Assembly (NCBI GenBank): GCA_944372525.1
Contig: CALVZL010000030.1
Location: 1 to 41,040 of the forward strand
Direction of reading: 5' to 3'
Length of the DNA: 41,040 nucleotides
Source of the DNA: an uncultured Clostridia bacterium
GTDB taxonomy: Bacteria; Bacillota; Clostridia; Christensenellales; Borkfalkiaceae
Both the position numbers and the translations under genes were made by a program. Positions 15,566 to 23,534 of the stretch are shown here, piece after piece (position 1 is the first letter of the stretch; each line of letters begins with the position of its first letter). Under the pieces are notes generated by a model. That model ran no database searches. It worked only from the letters and a program-made list of their open reading frames with translations, and was not told the origin of the DNA.

Positions 15566-17104
15566 CTATTTGCGCCGCAACCGCAGCGAATCCATAAACA
15601 GAGAAAATCCTTCCCGCCCGTTTGCATCCTTTTTGAACACCGCTGTGTTGTCGAGAATGCTCGCGCAAGCGCGGTTGACGTAGTGCTGCACCCTCTCGTG
15701 CGCCTGTTCCTTGTCTGCCGCCACCCCCTCGCTCATGAGTTCCGCGATCATGCCTCGATGCACATAGAGATCGTGTTCCGGCGAAGAAATCGCCTCCGCC
15801 TCGTAAGGCACGGCGCCGCAGAGAATATTTTCCGCCTCGTCCAGCTGGCGTTTGAGGCGGGGCGGAAGAATAAACAGTCCCATCGCCTCGATGAGTCCGA
15901 TCCCCTCGCTTTTGATATTCAGATATTCGGGATGTACGTGGAAAATTCCGTCCGGATAGCGCTCGTCCGTCCGGTTGTTGCGCAAGATCATCGTAAAGAC
16001 ATAGCGATCGCCGACTTTGCGGCAGATGGGGGAAACCGCATTGTGCGGAGTCTTACCGGTATGGCTGATCACGTCGCATTGCGGACAATCAAAATTCTTC
16101 CACGCCTCGATGACGGATGCCGCAAATTTTGCGATCTTTCGGCGATCCTCTCCGGCGACCTGTATCGCACTGTTATACCAATCGAGAATCCCGATCTCCA
16201 GCGAAGGGTCTTCCTCGCTCTCGTAATATTCTGCGACGGGCGCAAAATGCATGGGCATCAAATGCCGTCCGCCCTGATAGTGTTCATGGTTGAGTATGGA
16301 GCCCCCCACGATGGGGAGCGACGCATTGCTTCCGATAAAATACCCGGGAAGAAAATCCACGAAATCGAGAAGCTTGTCCGGCGTGCCCGCATCCACGCAC
16401 ATCGGCGTGTGCCGCTCGTTGATCACGATACAGTGTTCGTCGTAGTAGGCATACGGAGAATACTGCATGAACCACGGCTCTCCTCCGATCTTCACTTTGA
16501 CCGTGCGGAGATTGCGCCGCGGCGGATGCGTCGCCGTGCCCTCAAACCCTTCGTTTTCCTTGCAGAGCGCACAGGCGGGATATTTTATGCCCTGCGGCGC
16601 CGTAAGCAATTTCGCAATCTCTTTGTTGCTCTTTTCCGGTTTGGAGAGGTTGACCGTGATCTCAAGGCGGTTGTTTCCGTCGCGGCACTCCCATTTGAGA
16701 TTCCTGGAAATCGCCGTCTTCTGAATATAGCCGTTCTTGACGCACAGATCATACAGGTCGTCGCACGCCGCCTGCGCACCTTCCTTCTCGCGCAGGGATA
16801 AAAACCTGCGGTTGATTTCGGAGGGAAGCGGCGTCAGCAGCCCGAAAATATTGGCTACGTAGCGTTCCGCGCCCTCTTCGTCCGTAAGCCTGTGCGCAAT
16901 CGCATATTCCCTCAATTCCTGCGCAAGAACATCGGGAACGTACATCTTGGCGATCTCTCCTTTGTCTGCACTTTTTCCGCACGGCTGCGACACACCCAAT
17001 TCTGACATCAGCACATTGCGGAAATACACCTCGTCCCATGCAGGAAGATGAAGGTGCGCCGAAGCGTAAGCAATCAGTTTTTCGATCAAAAGTTCCCCGT
17101 CCAT
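15566..17104 (-). CDS. galT: UDP-glucose--hexose-1-phosphate uridylyltransferase (Firmicutes-type GalT)
   Basis: Leloir-pathway enzyme that exchanges UMP between UDP-glucose and galactose-1-phosphate. The 512-residue length and sequence fit the type 2 GalT of Gram-positives. Recognisable segments are SNASLPIVGGSILNHEHYQGG, which carries the His residues that correspond to the nucleotide-binding and active-site region, and CALCKENEGFEGTATHPPR. The frame extends upstream to 17221 but the ATG at 17104 follows GGGAGGA and is preceded by a promoter at suitable distance. No galK or galE is adjacent; supply of galactose for the neighbouring polysaccharide operon is a plausible but unproven link. Confidence 0.93.
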   Translation of the reverse strand: MDGELLIEKLIAYASAHLHLPAWDEVYFRNVLMSELGVSQPCGKSADKGEIAKMYVPDVLAQELREYAIAHRLTDEEGAERYVANIFGLLTPLPSEINRRFLSLREKEGAQAACDDLYDLCVKNGYIQKTAISRNLKWECRDGNNRLEITVNLSKPEKSNKEIAKLLTAPQGIKYPACALCKENEGFEGTATHPPRRNLRTVKVKIGGEPWFMQYSPYAYYDEHCIVINERHTPMCVDAGTPDKLLDFVDFLPGYFIGSNASLPIVGGSILNHEHYQGGRHLMPMHFAPVAEYYESEEDPSLEIGILDWYNSAIQVAGEDRRKIAKFAASVIEAWKNFDCPQCDVISHTGKTPHNAVSPICRKVGDRYVFTMILRNNRTDERYPDGIFHVHPEYLNIKSEGIGLIEAMGLFILPPRLKRQLDEAENILCGAVPYEAEAISSPEHDLYVHRGMIAELMSEGVAADKEQAHERVQHYVNRACASILDNTAVFKKDANGREGFSLFMDSLRLRRK

Positions 17105-17255
17105 ATCGTCCTCCCTTATCCTCTGTCCCGATCCCGAGGCCGTCCGGAAAGAAAAACGGGAGACGGCAGACAAGCACGGCAACTTGTACCGAACCCATCT
17201 TCCGTCCCCCGTTTGGTTCATATTACTTTTCCGAAAGCCCCATGACTTGTCTTAA

Positions 17256-17284
17256 AGTTTATCATAAAGATGCCGCAGTGTCAA
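17256..17284 (-). promoter_or_regulatory. Promoter of galT
   Basis: TTGACA (complement of 17279-17284), 17 bp, TAAACT (17256-17261). Perfect -35, moderate -10. The -35 starts three bases after the hairpin that follows the flavin reductase gene. Confidence 0.65.
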
Positions 17285-17286
17285 GA

Positions 17287-17310
17287 CTTTGCGGAAAAAA
17301 ATCCGCAAAG
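17287..17310 (-). terminator. Hairpin after the flavin reductase gene
   Basis: CTTTGCGGA / TCCGCAAAG with a 6-base A (T on minus) loop begins 17 bases after the stop. It lacks a U tract after the stem, so termination is likely to be partial. It directly precedes the galT promoter. Confidence 0.4.
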
Positions 17311-17327
17311 ATTCCGTCCCGCTGCCG

Positions 17328-17849
17328 TTATTCTCTCTCCAGGACCTTAAAGATCTTTCCCACATACATCTCGTGGTAGTCTTTGGCCGGATAATTCTCC
17401 CTTATCACGGAAGGATCGAGAAATCCCTCTTCGCGCAGCCGCATATGGTAGAGCTTTCTGCACAAGAACACCCGTTTTGCCTCCCGGAAACACACGGTGC
17501 CGTCCGTAAAGAAGGGCGTCAGCCCCGCAGCACCGATCTTGTCGCCCTCCCGCCCGGAATGCGAACCCAAATAGGAAAGTTCCTTCCTCCGCTCCGTTCC
17601 GAACAGAGACAGCGTGAACAGCTCCTCTCTGTCGACAAACTCCTTGGTGTATCTCTGCGGACGGACGTAAATTACCGCCGTCGGATAGCCGCCCTCCTGT
17701 CCCCAGATCGCGCCGAGATGCCCCCAGGAAACCGTCATTGCATTGTAGCCGCGTTCAGCGTTTCCCGCCGCAAGCAGCATCCATTCTTTTGCGATCATCG
17801 TAAACGGATTGATCGACAGCTCCGCGATGTCTCTTTCAAAAAAACTCAT
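17328..17849 (-). CDS. Flavin reductase-like (split-barrel FMN-binding) protein
   Basis: 173-residue protein of the DIM6/NTAB flavin reductase-like family, which binds FMN in a split beta barrel and reduces flavin or serves as a small flavoprotein oxidoreductase. The N-terminal NPFTMIAKEWMLLAAGN followed by NAMTVSWGHLGAIWG matches the family pattern, with the Thr/Ser and backbone positions that hold the FMN phosphate. Substrate unknown. ATG at 17849 behind GGGAGGAAACATA. It has its own promoter, about 55 bases upstream, and is probably monocistronic or partly co-transcribed with galT. Confidence 0.88.
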   Translation of the reverse strand: MSFFERDIAELSINPFTMIAKEWMLLAAGNAERGYNAMTVSWGHLGAIWGQEGGYPTAVIYVRPQRYTKEFVDREELFTLSLFGTERRKELSYLGSHSGREGDKIGAAGLTPFFTDGTVCFREAKRVFLCRKLYHMRLREEGFLDPSVIRENYPAKDYHEMYVGKIFKVLERE

Positions 17850-17902
17850 TATGTTTCCTCCCTCTGTATAATACGGCGTCCTGCGCGCACGACCGTATCT
17901 CT

Positions 17903-17931
17903 ATCATATCACAATTTTCCTCTTTTGTAAA
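17903..17931 (-). promoter_or_regulatory. Promoter of the flavin reductase gene
   Basis: TTTACA (complement of 17926-17931), 17 bp, TATGAT (17903-17908). One mismatch in each hexamer. Confidence 0.72.
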
Positions 17932-17942
17932 GAGCGTATTGT

Positions 17943-19331
17943 TTATTTGAAAACCCGACGCATCAACCTCAGCTTTCGCTCCGTATAGGGCGGATACGCG
18001 AGCGTCACGCGGACGTTCGTCGAACGAAGCAGCACGCCGCGCAGATGAGAAAATTCGTCAAACCCGAATTTGCCGTGATATTTTCCCATGCCGGAAGCGC
18101 CGACCCCGCCGAACGGAAGATGAGGGTTTATGAGATGGCTGATCGTATCGTTGACTGCCGCCCCGCCAGACGGAACCGCCCCGAGCACCTGCCGCACCGT
18201 GCGGCGGTCCTCCGTGAACAGGTAGAGTGCGAGCGGCTTTTCGCCGCAGCGGATCCGCCCGATCGCTTCCCCGATCGTATCATAGGCAAAGACGGGCAGA
18301 AGAGGTCCGAAGATCTCCTCCCGCATACACGCCGCATCTGTCTGAGCGGGAAGCAGGATGGTCGGGGCGACGAACCGTCGGGCAACGTCTGTCTCCCCGC
18401 CGTATACGATGCAATCGCGATCCTCTCTCAGGATCTCCTGCAGCCGACAGGCATGGCGCTCGCTGACGATCCGACCGTAATCGGGACTTTCTTCGGGCTT
18501 TTCTCCGTAGAGACGGATCATCGCGTTCTTCAATTCCTCTATAAACGCGGGAAGCCTTTCGCGTGCCACCAGAACATAGTCGGGCGCCACGCAAGTCTGT
18601 CCTGCGTTCAACAGCTTCCCCCAGGCGATCCGCTCTGCCGCAAGGCTCAATTTCGCCGTTTCGTCGACGATCGCAGGGCTCTTTCCGCCCAGTTCCAAGG
18701 TGACGGGAATCAGATGCTCCGCCGCCGCGCGCATGACGAGTTTTCCGACCCGTACGCTTCCCGTGAAAAAGATCTTGTCAAAGGGAAGGCGCATGAGCGC
18801 TTCCTTGACCGACGCATCCCCGACGGCGCACCCGATATACTCGGAGGGAAAACTCTCCCGAATGAGTTTTTCAACGGTTTCCGCCGTGCGCGGAGTCAGT
18901 TCGGACGGACTGAGCACGGCGCAATTTCCCGCCGCGATCGCCGCGACGAGCGGTCCCAGCAGCAGCTGAACGGGATAATTGAACGGACCGACAATGAGCG
19001 CGCAGCCGTACGGTTCTCTGACGACAAAACTCTTTGCGGGAAACACCGATAAAGACGAGCGTACTCTTTTCGGCTTTGCCCATTGTTTCAGCCGTCTTTC
19101 CGCAAAAGATATCTCCGAAAGAACAAATCCGATCTCCGTCGCATAGCTTTCCGCTCCGCTCTTTCCGAGGTCGTCATATAACGCCGTCTCCAGATCCTCC
19201 CGATAGCGAAGCACGGCATGCCGCAAAATTCCGAGCTGCGCCTTTCGGAAGCGGATCGCCCTCGTTTCGCCCTTTTCAAAGAATTTCTTCTGCCTGTTCA
19301 GCAAATCGGAATATTTACTCTCTTCCTTCAC
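17943..19331 (-). CDS. Aldehyde dehydrogenase (class 3-like)
   Basis: NAD(P)-dependent oxidation of an aldehyde to the acid. The 462-residue length, without a long N-terminal extension, fits the ALDH3 branch, which often acts on medium- or long-chain fatty aldehydes. Seen motifs: GPFNYPVQLLLGPL (cofactor region), FFTGSVRVGK, the Glu of LELGGKSP and the active Cys in NAGQTCVAPDYVL. The C-terminal PFGGVGASGMGKYHG is also typical. Its ATG overlaps the stop of the upstream methyltransferase gene (ATGA), so the two are translationally coupled although functionally unrelated. Substrate is not known. Confidence 0.93.
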   Translation of the reverse strand: MKEESKYSDLLNRQKKFFEKGETRAIRFRKAQLGILRHAVLRYREDLETALYDDLGKSGAESYATEIGFVLSEISFAERRLKQWAKPKRVRSSLSVFPAKSFVVREPYGCALIVGPFNYPVQLLLGPLVAAIAAGNCAVLSPSELTPRTAETVEKLIRESFPSEYIGCAVGDASVKEALMRLPFDKIFFTGSVRVGKLVMRAAAEHLIPVTLELGGKSPAIVDETAKLSLAAERIAWGKLLNAGQTCVAPDYVLVARERLPAFIEELKNAMIRLYGEKPEESPDYGRIVSERHACRLQEILREDRDCIVYGGETDVARRFVAPTILLPAQTDAACMREEIFGPLLPVFAYDTIGEAIGRIRCGEKPLALYLFTEDRRTVRQVLGAVPSGGAAVNDTISHLINPHLPFGGVGASGMGKYHGKFGFDEFSHLRGVLLRSTNVRVTLAYPPYTERKLRLMRRVFK

Positions 19332-20236
19332 CTCTCACCCGATCCTCCCGTTTCTTTTTTTTCGATCAGCGCAAGGAAAAACCCTTCGTAAAGTCTGTCG
19401 GGACAGACGGTAAGCGTCTCGCCTGCCGAAAGAAGAGGGACCCCTTCCAGGCGCGACGCATCGATCGGACACAGTTTTCCTCCCGTCTCTGAAAGAACGC
19501 GTTCCAAAAGTGCCTCGTTTTCCTCGCGCAGTACGGAACAGGTAGAATAGACCAGCCGTCCGCCCCTGCGAAGCAGGCGCATTCCCTTCCGCAGCAGACG
19601 TTCCTGTTCTCTGACACAGGCTCCGATCAGCTGCTCCGTAATCCGCACAGGCTTGCCGCGGACGATCGTCCCGCTTCCGCTGCAGGGCGCATCGAGCAAA
19701 ATTTTATCGAAACGAAAAAAGTCGTCGAGTTTTGCCGCGTCCGTCAGCAAAAGCTGCAGCTTGGGAATCCCCTGTTTTTCCGCATTATATTTCAATCGCT
19801 GAAAACGGATCTTGTCTTTCTCGCAGGCGGTGATCAGAGCCTGACCGCCCGCAAGCGCGGCGATCTGCGCCGTCTTTCCTCCCGGAGCCGCGGCCATATC
19901 CAGCACCCGTTCCCCCGCTTCCGCATTCAGAATCAGAGGCGGCAGCATGGAAGAAAGGCTCTGCAGATAGATTTCTCCGCGCTCATACTCGGGAAGAGCC
20001 CGAAGCGCGTCCTCCCGCACGTTCTTCACAATCAGAGCGTCGGGATACCACGGAACGCCGCCGCATTCGATTTCCGCCGCCGAAAGAGCGGCAGAAACCC
20101 GTGCGCGGTCGCTTTTGAGCGTATTGATGCGCAACGTGACGGGCCGTTCCGTCTCATAGCCCAAAAGGATACGCTCTGCCTCCGCGCCGTACTCGCGCCG
20201 AAGAAGCCGGATAAAAAATGCAGGAATCCCGTCCAT
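19328..20236 (-). CDS. NOL1/NOP2/Sun-family RNA m5C methyltransferase
   Basis: SAM-dependent cytosine-C5 methyltransferase, probably acting on 16S rRNA in the manner of RsmF/RsmB. The 302-residue protein has a short N-terminal domain, the SAM-binding VLDMAAAPGGKTAQIAAL, motif IV DAPCSGSG with one catalytic Cys and YSTCS with the other. It is shorter than RsmF-type proteins (about 450 residues) and lacks their C-terminal PUA-like part. The start is the ATG at 20236, directly after GGGAGGG; a TTG at 20299 would translate the upstream terminator hairpin and is rejected. That terminator leaves no room for a separate promoter, so expression seems to rely on read-through from the alcohol dehydrogenase gene. 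Confidence 0.9.
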   Translation of the reverse strand: MDGIPAFFIRLLRREYGAEAERILLGYETERPVTLRINTLKSDRARVSAALSAAEIECGGVPWYPDALIVKNVREDALRALPEYERGEIYLQSLSSMLPPLILNAEAGERVLDMAAAPGGKTAQIAALAGGQALITACEKDKIRFQRLKYNAEKQGIPKLQLLLTDAAKLDDFFRFDKILLDAPCSGSGTIVRGKPVRITEQLIGACVREQERLLRKGMRLLRRGGRLVYSTCSVLREENEALLERVLSETGGKLCPIDASRLEGVPLLSAGETLTVCPDRLYEGFFLALIEKKETGGSGER

Positions 20237-20247
20237 GCGCCCTCCCG

Positions 20248-20289
20248 AAAAAAGCCCGCCGCTCAGCAATGTGCTCTGTGCGGCGGGCT
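20248..20289 (-). terminator. Rho-independent terminator of the ktr/adh operon
   Basis: A 10-bp GC-rich stem (20253-20262 with 20280-20289), 17-base loop and U6 tract lies 6 bases after the alcohol dehydrogenase stop. The ribosome binding site of the next gene begins immediately after the U tract, so it can also act as an attenuator for the methyltransferase-aldehyde dehydrogenase pair. Confidence 0.88.
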
Positions 20290-20295
20290 CCCCTT

Positions 20296-21468
20296 TCAAC
20301 GATACGATTTTTTATAAATTTCCACGCAGGCTTCGTGAGAAAGCGGATAACTGTCCGCCTTGAACAACCCGCCCATCGTCTCCCGGGCGTTCTTCGCCAG
20401 TTCGTCGAATTCGTCTTCGGTGATGCCGTAGTCGGACATCTTCAGATCCGCAACGCCGCATTCCTCCTGCAGACGGGCAAGCGCGCGTACAAAATCCATC
20501 GGCTCCCGCGCATCTTCCATGCCGAGCGCTTTCGCCATGCGAATAAACCGTTCGGGCAAAACGCCGTTCTCGATGAAATAGGTATAATAGGCTTTGGAGA
20601 TCATGATAAGCCCCGCGCCGTGCGGCAGCTCGGGATGATAGGCGCTCATGGCGTGCTCCAGAGAATGTTCGCTCGTACAGTTTGCGACCACCATCGAATA
20701 GCCGGACATCGTATTGGCAAATGCAACATGTTCGCGCGCCTCCATATCTTGCCCGTTCTTCACGGCGCGGGCGAGATACTTCCCGATATTTTCGATTGCG
20801 GCAAGCTGCACCATGTCGCCCATGAGACTGGCAACGTTGGAAATATACCCCTCCGTACTGTGGAAAAGCGCGTCAAATCCCTGAAATGCCGTAAATTTCG
20901 GCGGAACGGATACCATAAGCTCGGGATCGACGATGGAAAGGACAGGGAAGAGACTGTCATATCCGCCCACCCCGATCTTTTCTTTGGTCGCCGGGTTGGT
21001 GACGACCCCCCATTCGTCCACTTCGGAACCGGTTCCCGCTGTGGTCGTGATGCAGACAAGGGGAAGCGTAGGATTGACGAGCTTCTTTCCCTTTCCCGTC
21101 GAACCGTAGACATAGTCCCATAAATCCCCGGGCTGAAGCGCAAACATCGCCATCGCCTTCGCCGCGTCCATCACGCTCCCGCCGCCCAGGGCAAGGACGA
21201 AGTCGCAGCCCTCTTTCCCCGCCAGACGCGCACCCGCTTCCACTTCCTGTTTGGTGGGATTCGCCCCCACTCCGCTGAACAGGACATACGAGACGCCCGC
21301 AAGCTCAAGTTCTCTCTCGGTACGGGAAAGCGCGCCGTTGTCGCGCACAGACTTCCCGTTGGAAATGACCAGCAGTGCCTTCTTTCCGGGCAAGGCCTGT
21401 TTATGCAGTTCGTTCAGCTTTCCGCATCCGAAAAGCACCCTTGTAGGAACATACCATGTATAAGACAT
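20296..21468 (-). CDS. Iron-containing alcohol dehydrogenase (butanol dehydrogenase-like)
   Basis: Group III metal-dependent alcohol dehydrogenase that interconverts aldehydes and alcohols with NAD(P)H, usually as a fermentative electron sink. The 390-residue length fits the BdhA-like branch. Seen: FGCGKLNEL near the N-terminus, the dinucleotide-binding GGGSVMDAAKAMA, ITTTAGTGSEVDEW, and the metal-binding His residues in EHSLEHAMSAYHPELPHGAG. The start is the ATG at 21468 behind TAAGGAGG; the frame runs further upstream into ktrA without a site. It follows ktrA by 61 bases with no promoter of good quality between, so it may be the last gene of the metal/potassium operon. Confidence 0.93.
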   Translation of the reverse strand: MSYTWYVPTRVLFGCGKLNELHKQALPGKKALLVISNGKSVRDNGALSRTERELELAGVSYVLFSGVGANPTKQEVEAGARLAGKEGCDFVLALGGGSVMDAAKAMAMFALQPGDLWDYVYGSTGKGKKLVNPTLPLVCITTTAGTGSEVDEWGVVTNPATKEKIGVGGYDSLFPVLSIVDPELMVSVPPKFTAFQGFDALFHSTEGYISNVASLMGDMVQLAAIENIGKYLARAVKNGQDMEAREHVAFANTMSGYSMVVANCTSEHSLEHAMSAYHPELPHGAGLIMISKAYYTYFIENGVLPERFIRMAKALGMEDAREPMDFVRALARLQEECGVADLKMSDYGITEDEFDELAKNARETMGGLFKADSYPLSHEACVEIYKKSYR

Positions 21469-21529
21469 CGAAAACCTCCTTAACGTTTCCATTTGCTTTT
21501 CTCGCAGCACGTTTTGCAAAACTTTCCCG

Positions 21530-22183
21530 TTATTTGATATACCGTTCGGCGACGGAGATCGCATCGTCCGTACCGAAGACGACGACGGAATCGCCCGGCT
21601 CAAAATGGTCTTCTCCCGTCGGAGAAAATACCCGTTCCCCCCGCTGGATGAGAAGGACGTTCAGTCTTCCTTTAATGCGGAGGTTCATCTCTTTGAGCGC
21701 GACGGAAGGCGTCCTCTCCGAGTAATTGAGCGTCGCGATGCTGTAGTCCTGCATGACGGGAAGATACATCTTGACGCGGTCACTGACAAGAATTCCGCAG
21801 AGATTCTGCACGGCAAGTTCCTGCGTGTTGATGACCGTGTCCGCGCCCAAACGAAGGAGGATCTTTTTGGAACTGTCGTCCTCCGCACGCGCCGTGATCT
21901 GCTTCACGCCCAGCTCTTTGAGCAAAACCGTCGTCAGAATAGATGCCTCAAGATTTCTGCCGATCGCCACGATAACGTGATCGATCTCCCCAAATCCGAG
22001 TTTTTTCAGATTTTCCTCTTTCGTGCAATCGCAACAATAGGCGTGCGTGATGTACTCCGCCGCCTTGTTGACGCGCTCTTCGCTGCTGTCGATCGCGAGT
22101 ACGTTTGCTCCGCGTTCGGCAAGTTCCTTGCAGAGCTGGCTTCCGAACGAGCCCAGCCCGATCACCGCAAAATCTTTTTTCAT
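21530..22183 (-). CDS. ktrA: Ktr/Trk potassium uptake regulatory subunit
   Basis: Cytoplasmic ring-forming RCK subunit that gates the KtrB ion channel in response to ATP/ADP and, through its C-terminal domain, c-di-AMP. The 217-residue protein has an N-terminal Rossmann RCK_N domain with GLGSFG (residues 9-14) and Asp32 at the end of the second strand to hold the ribose, and a C-terminal RCK_C domain from about residue 135. The length equals known KtrA proteins (about 220), half the size of TrkA. It lies 37 bases downstream of ktrB in the same direction, with AAAGGA upstream of the ATG. Confidence 0.95.
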   Translation of the reverse strand: MKKDFAVIGLGSFGSQLCKELAERGANVLAIDSSEERVNKAAEYITHAYCCDCTKEENLKKLGFGEIDHVIVAIGRNLEASILTTVLLKELGVKQITARAEDDSSKKILLRLGADTVINTQELAVQNLCGILVSDRVKMYLPVMQDYSIATLNYSERTPSVALKEMNLRIKGRLNVLLIQRGERVFSPTGEDHFEPGDSVVVFGTDDAISVAERYIK

Positions 22184-22220
22184 TGCAATTTTGTTCCTTT
22201 TATAAATTTAGCCGAACCTC

Positions 22221-23522
22221 TTATCCGACCGATATCTGCGCGGCGGCAAAACGAATTCCGTCGTTTTCGTCGTTCTTGGCTCTTCCCCGCATGATCAGAA
22301 GCATGGTAAGGCAGCCGATCCTGCCCAAAAACATGGCAAAACAGAGGAAAAGTTTACTCCATGCACTCAAAGTCGGAGTCAAAGAGGCGGACAATCCCAC
22401 ATTTGCAAACGCAGAAATGACTTCCGTCACCACCCAGGCAAACGGCGCTTCGGGGTCTGCGGCGCAGACCGCAGTTCCCGTGCAAAACACGATCGCAAAT
22501 CCGATCGTCGCAATGAGCAGAGAACGAAACACCAGATCCCGCGTCAAATACCTGCGGAATGCAGTCGGACGCTTCCCCCTCACAAAGGCGGCAACAGAGG
22601 CGAGGATGACAAAGAACGTCGTGCATTTGATGCCCCCGGCCGTCGACATCGGAGCCGCCCCGATAAACATGAGAAAATCGATAAGCAGCAACGTGGCATT
22701 GTTCCACTGGGTCAGATCTTCCGTAGAAAACCCGCACGTCCTGGTCATTGCGCTCATAAAAAACGCGTGGAAAAATCCGATGTTTCCCCATTCGGAAAAG
22801 AAGATTCCAAGCGTCCCAACGAGCAGCAGTACCGGCGTTATGACCAGCACGACCTTGGTATGAACGCTGAACTTGCGCCAGCAGTGCGCGGTAAACACGT
22901 CGTTGATGACAAGGCACCCGAGCCCTCCGCAGATGGTGAGAAAAGCCGTATTGATCAAAAACAGAATGTTATCCGCGCATGGAATGAAACTTTGGCTTCC
23001 GATCAGATCAAACCCCGCGTTGTTGAAGGCGGAAACGGCGTGAAACAGGGCATAACCGACGAGTTTCCATCCCGAATAATCACCGCTCAGCGCGATCAGG
23101 TTGACCACGGTCCCGAACAGTTCCATGCCGCCCGTAATGAGAAGCACTCTCCGAAAGAGTTTTTTGTAATTGATCGATGCAGAATTGCCAAGCGTCTCTT
23201 CCAAGAGGAATTTTTCCGAAAGCCCCAGGCGAAATCCCAGCATGGAGAAAACGCTGACCGCCACCGTGACAAACCCCAGCCCGCCCAACTGAACCAGAAG
23301 CAAAACGACCGCTTTTCCGAACACCGTAAACGTGCTCTCCAATACCACCGGGGAAAGCCCCGTAATACAGACGGCACTGACCGAAACGAAAAATGCATCC
23401 ACATAGGAAATCCCCTGTTTCGTCGAGACGGGAAGGATCAAAAGGAGACTCCCCGCGAGAATCAGCGCGAGAAATCCGAATGCAATATACAGGTAGGGAA
23501 AGCGCACTCTAAACTTTGCCAT
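22221..23522 (-). CDS. ktrB: Ktr/Trk potassium uptake membrane subunit
   Basis: Ion-conducting subunit of the KtrAB system, driven by membrane potential and usually Na+. The 433-residue protein has four membrane-pore-membrane repeats. The four filter segments are readable: AVCITGLSPV, FNNAGFDLIG, MTRTCGFST and FANVGLSASL, each with the conserved Gly. The length is close to known KtrB (about 450). The ATG at 23522 follows GAGGAG, which overlaps the stop of the upstream P-loop gene, so the two are coupled. The order is ktrB then ktrA. Confidence 0.95.
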   Translation of the reverse strand: MAKFRVRFPYLYIAFGFLALILAGSLLLILPVSTKQGISYVDAFFVSVSAVCITGLSPVVLESTFTVFGKAVVLLLVQLGGLGFVTVAVSVFSMLGFRLGLSEKFLLEETLGNSASINYKKLFRRVLLITGGMELFGTVVNLIALSGDYSGWKLVGYALFHAVSAFNNAGFDLIGSQSFIPCADNILFLINTAFLTICGGLGCLVINDVFTAHCWRKFSVHTKVVLVITPVLLLVGTLGIFFSEWGNIGFFHAFFMSAMTRTCGFSTEDLTQWNNATLLLIDFLMFIGAAPMSTAGGIKCTTFFVILASVAAFVRGKRPTAFRRYLTRDLVFRSLLIATIGFAIVFCTGTAVCAADPEAPFAWVVTEVISAFANVGLSASLTPTLSAWSKLFLCFAMFLGRIGCLTMLLIMRGRAKNDENDGIRFAAAQISVG

Positions 23523-23534
23523 TGCAACAACTCC

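Noticed and set aside
20237..20299. TTG start at 20299 for the RNA methyltransferase
   Set aside because: The extension would be encoded by the terminator hairpin; the ATG at 20236 has an ideal GGGAGGG site.
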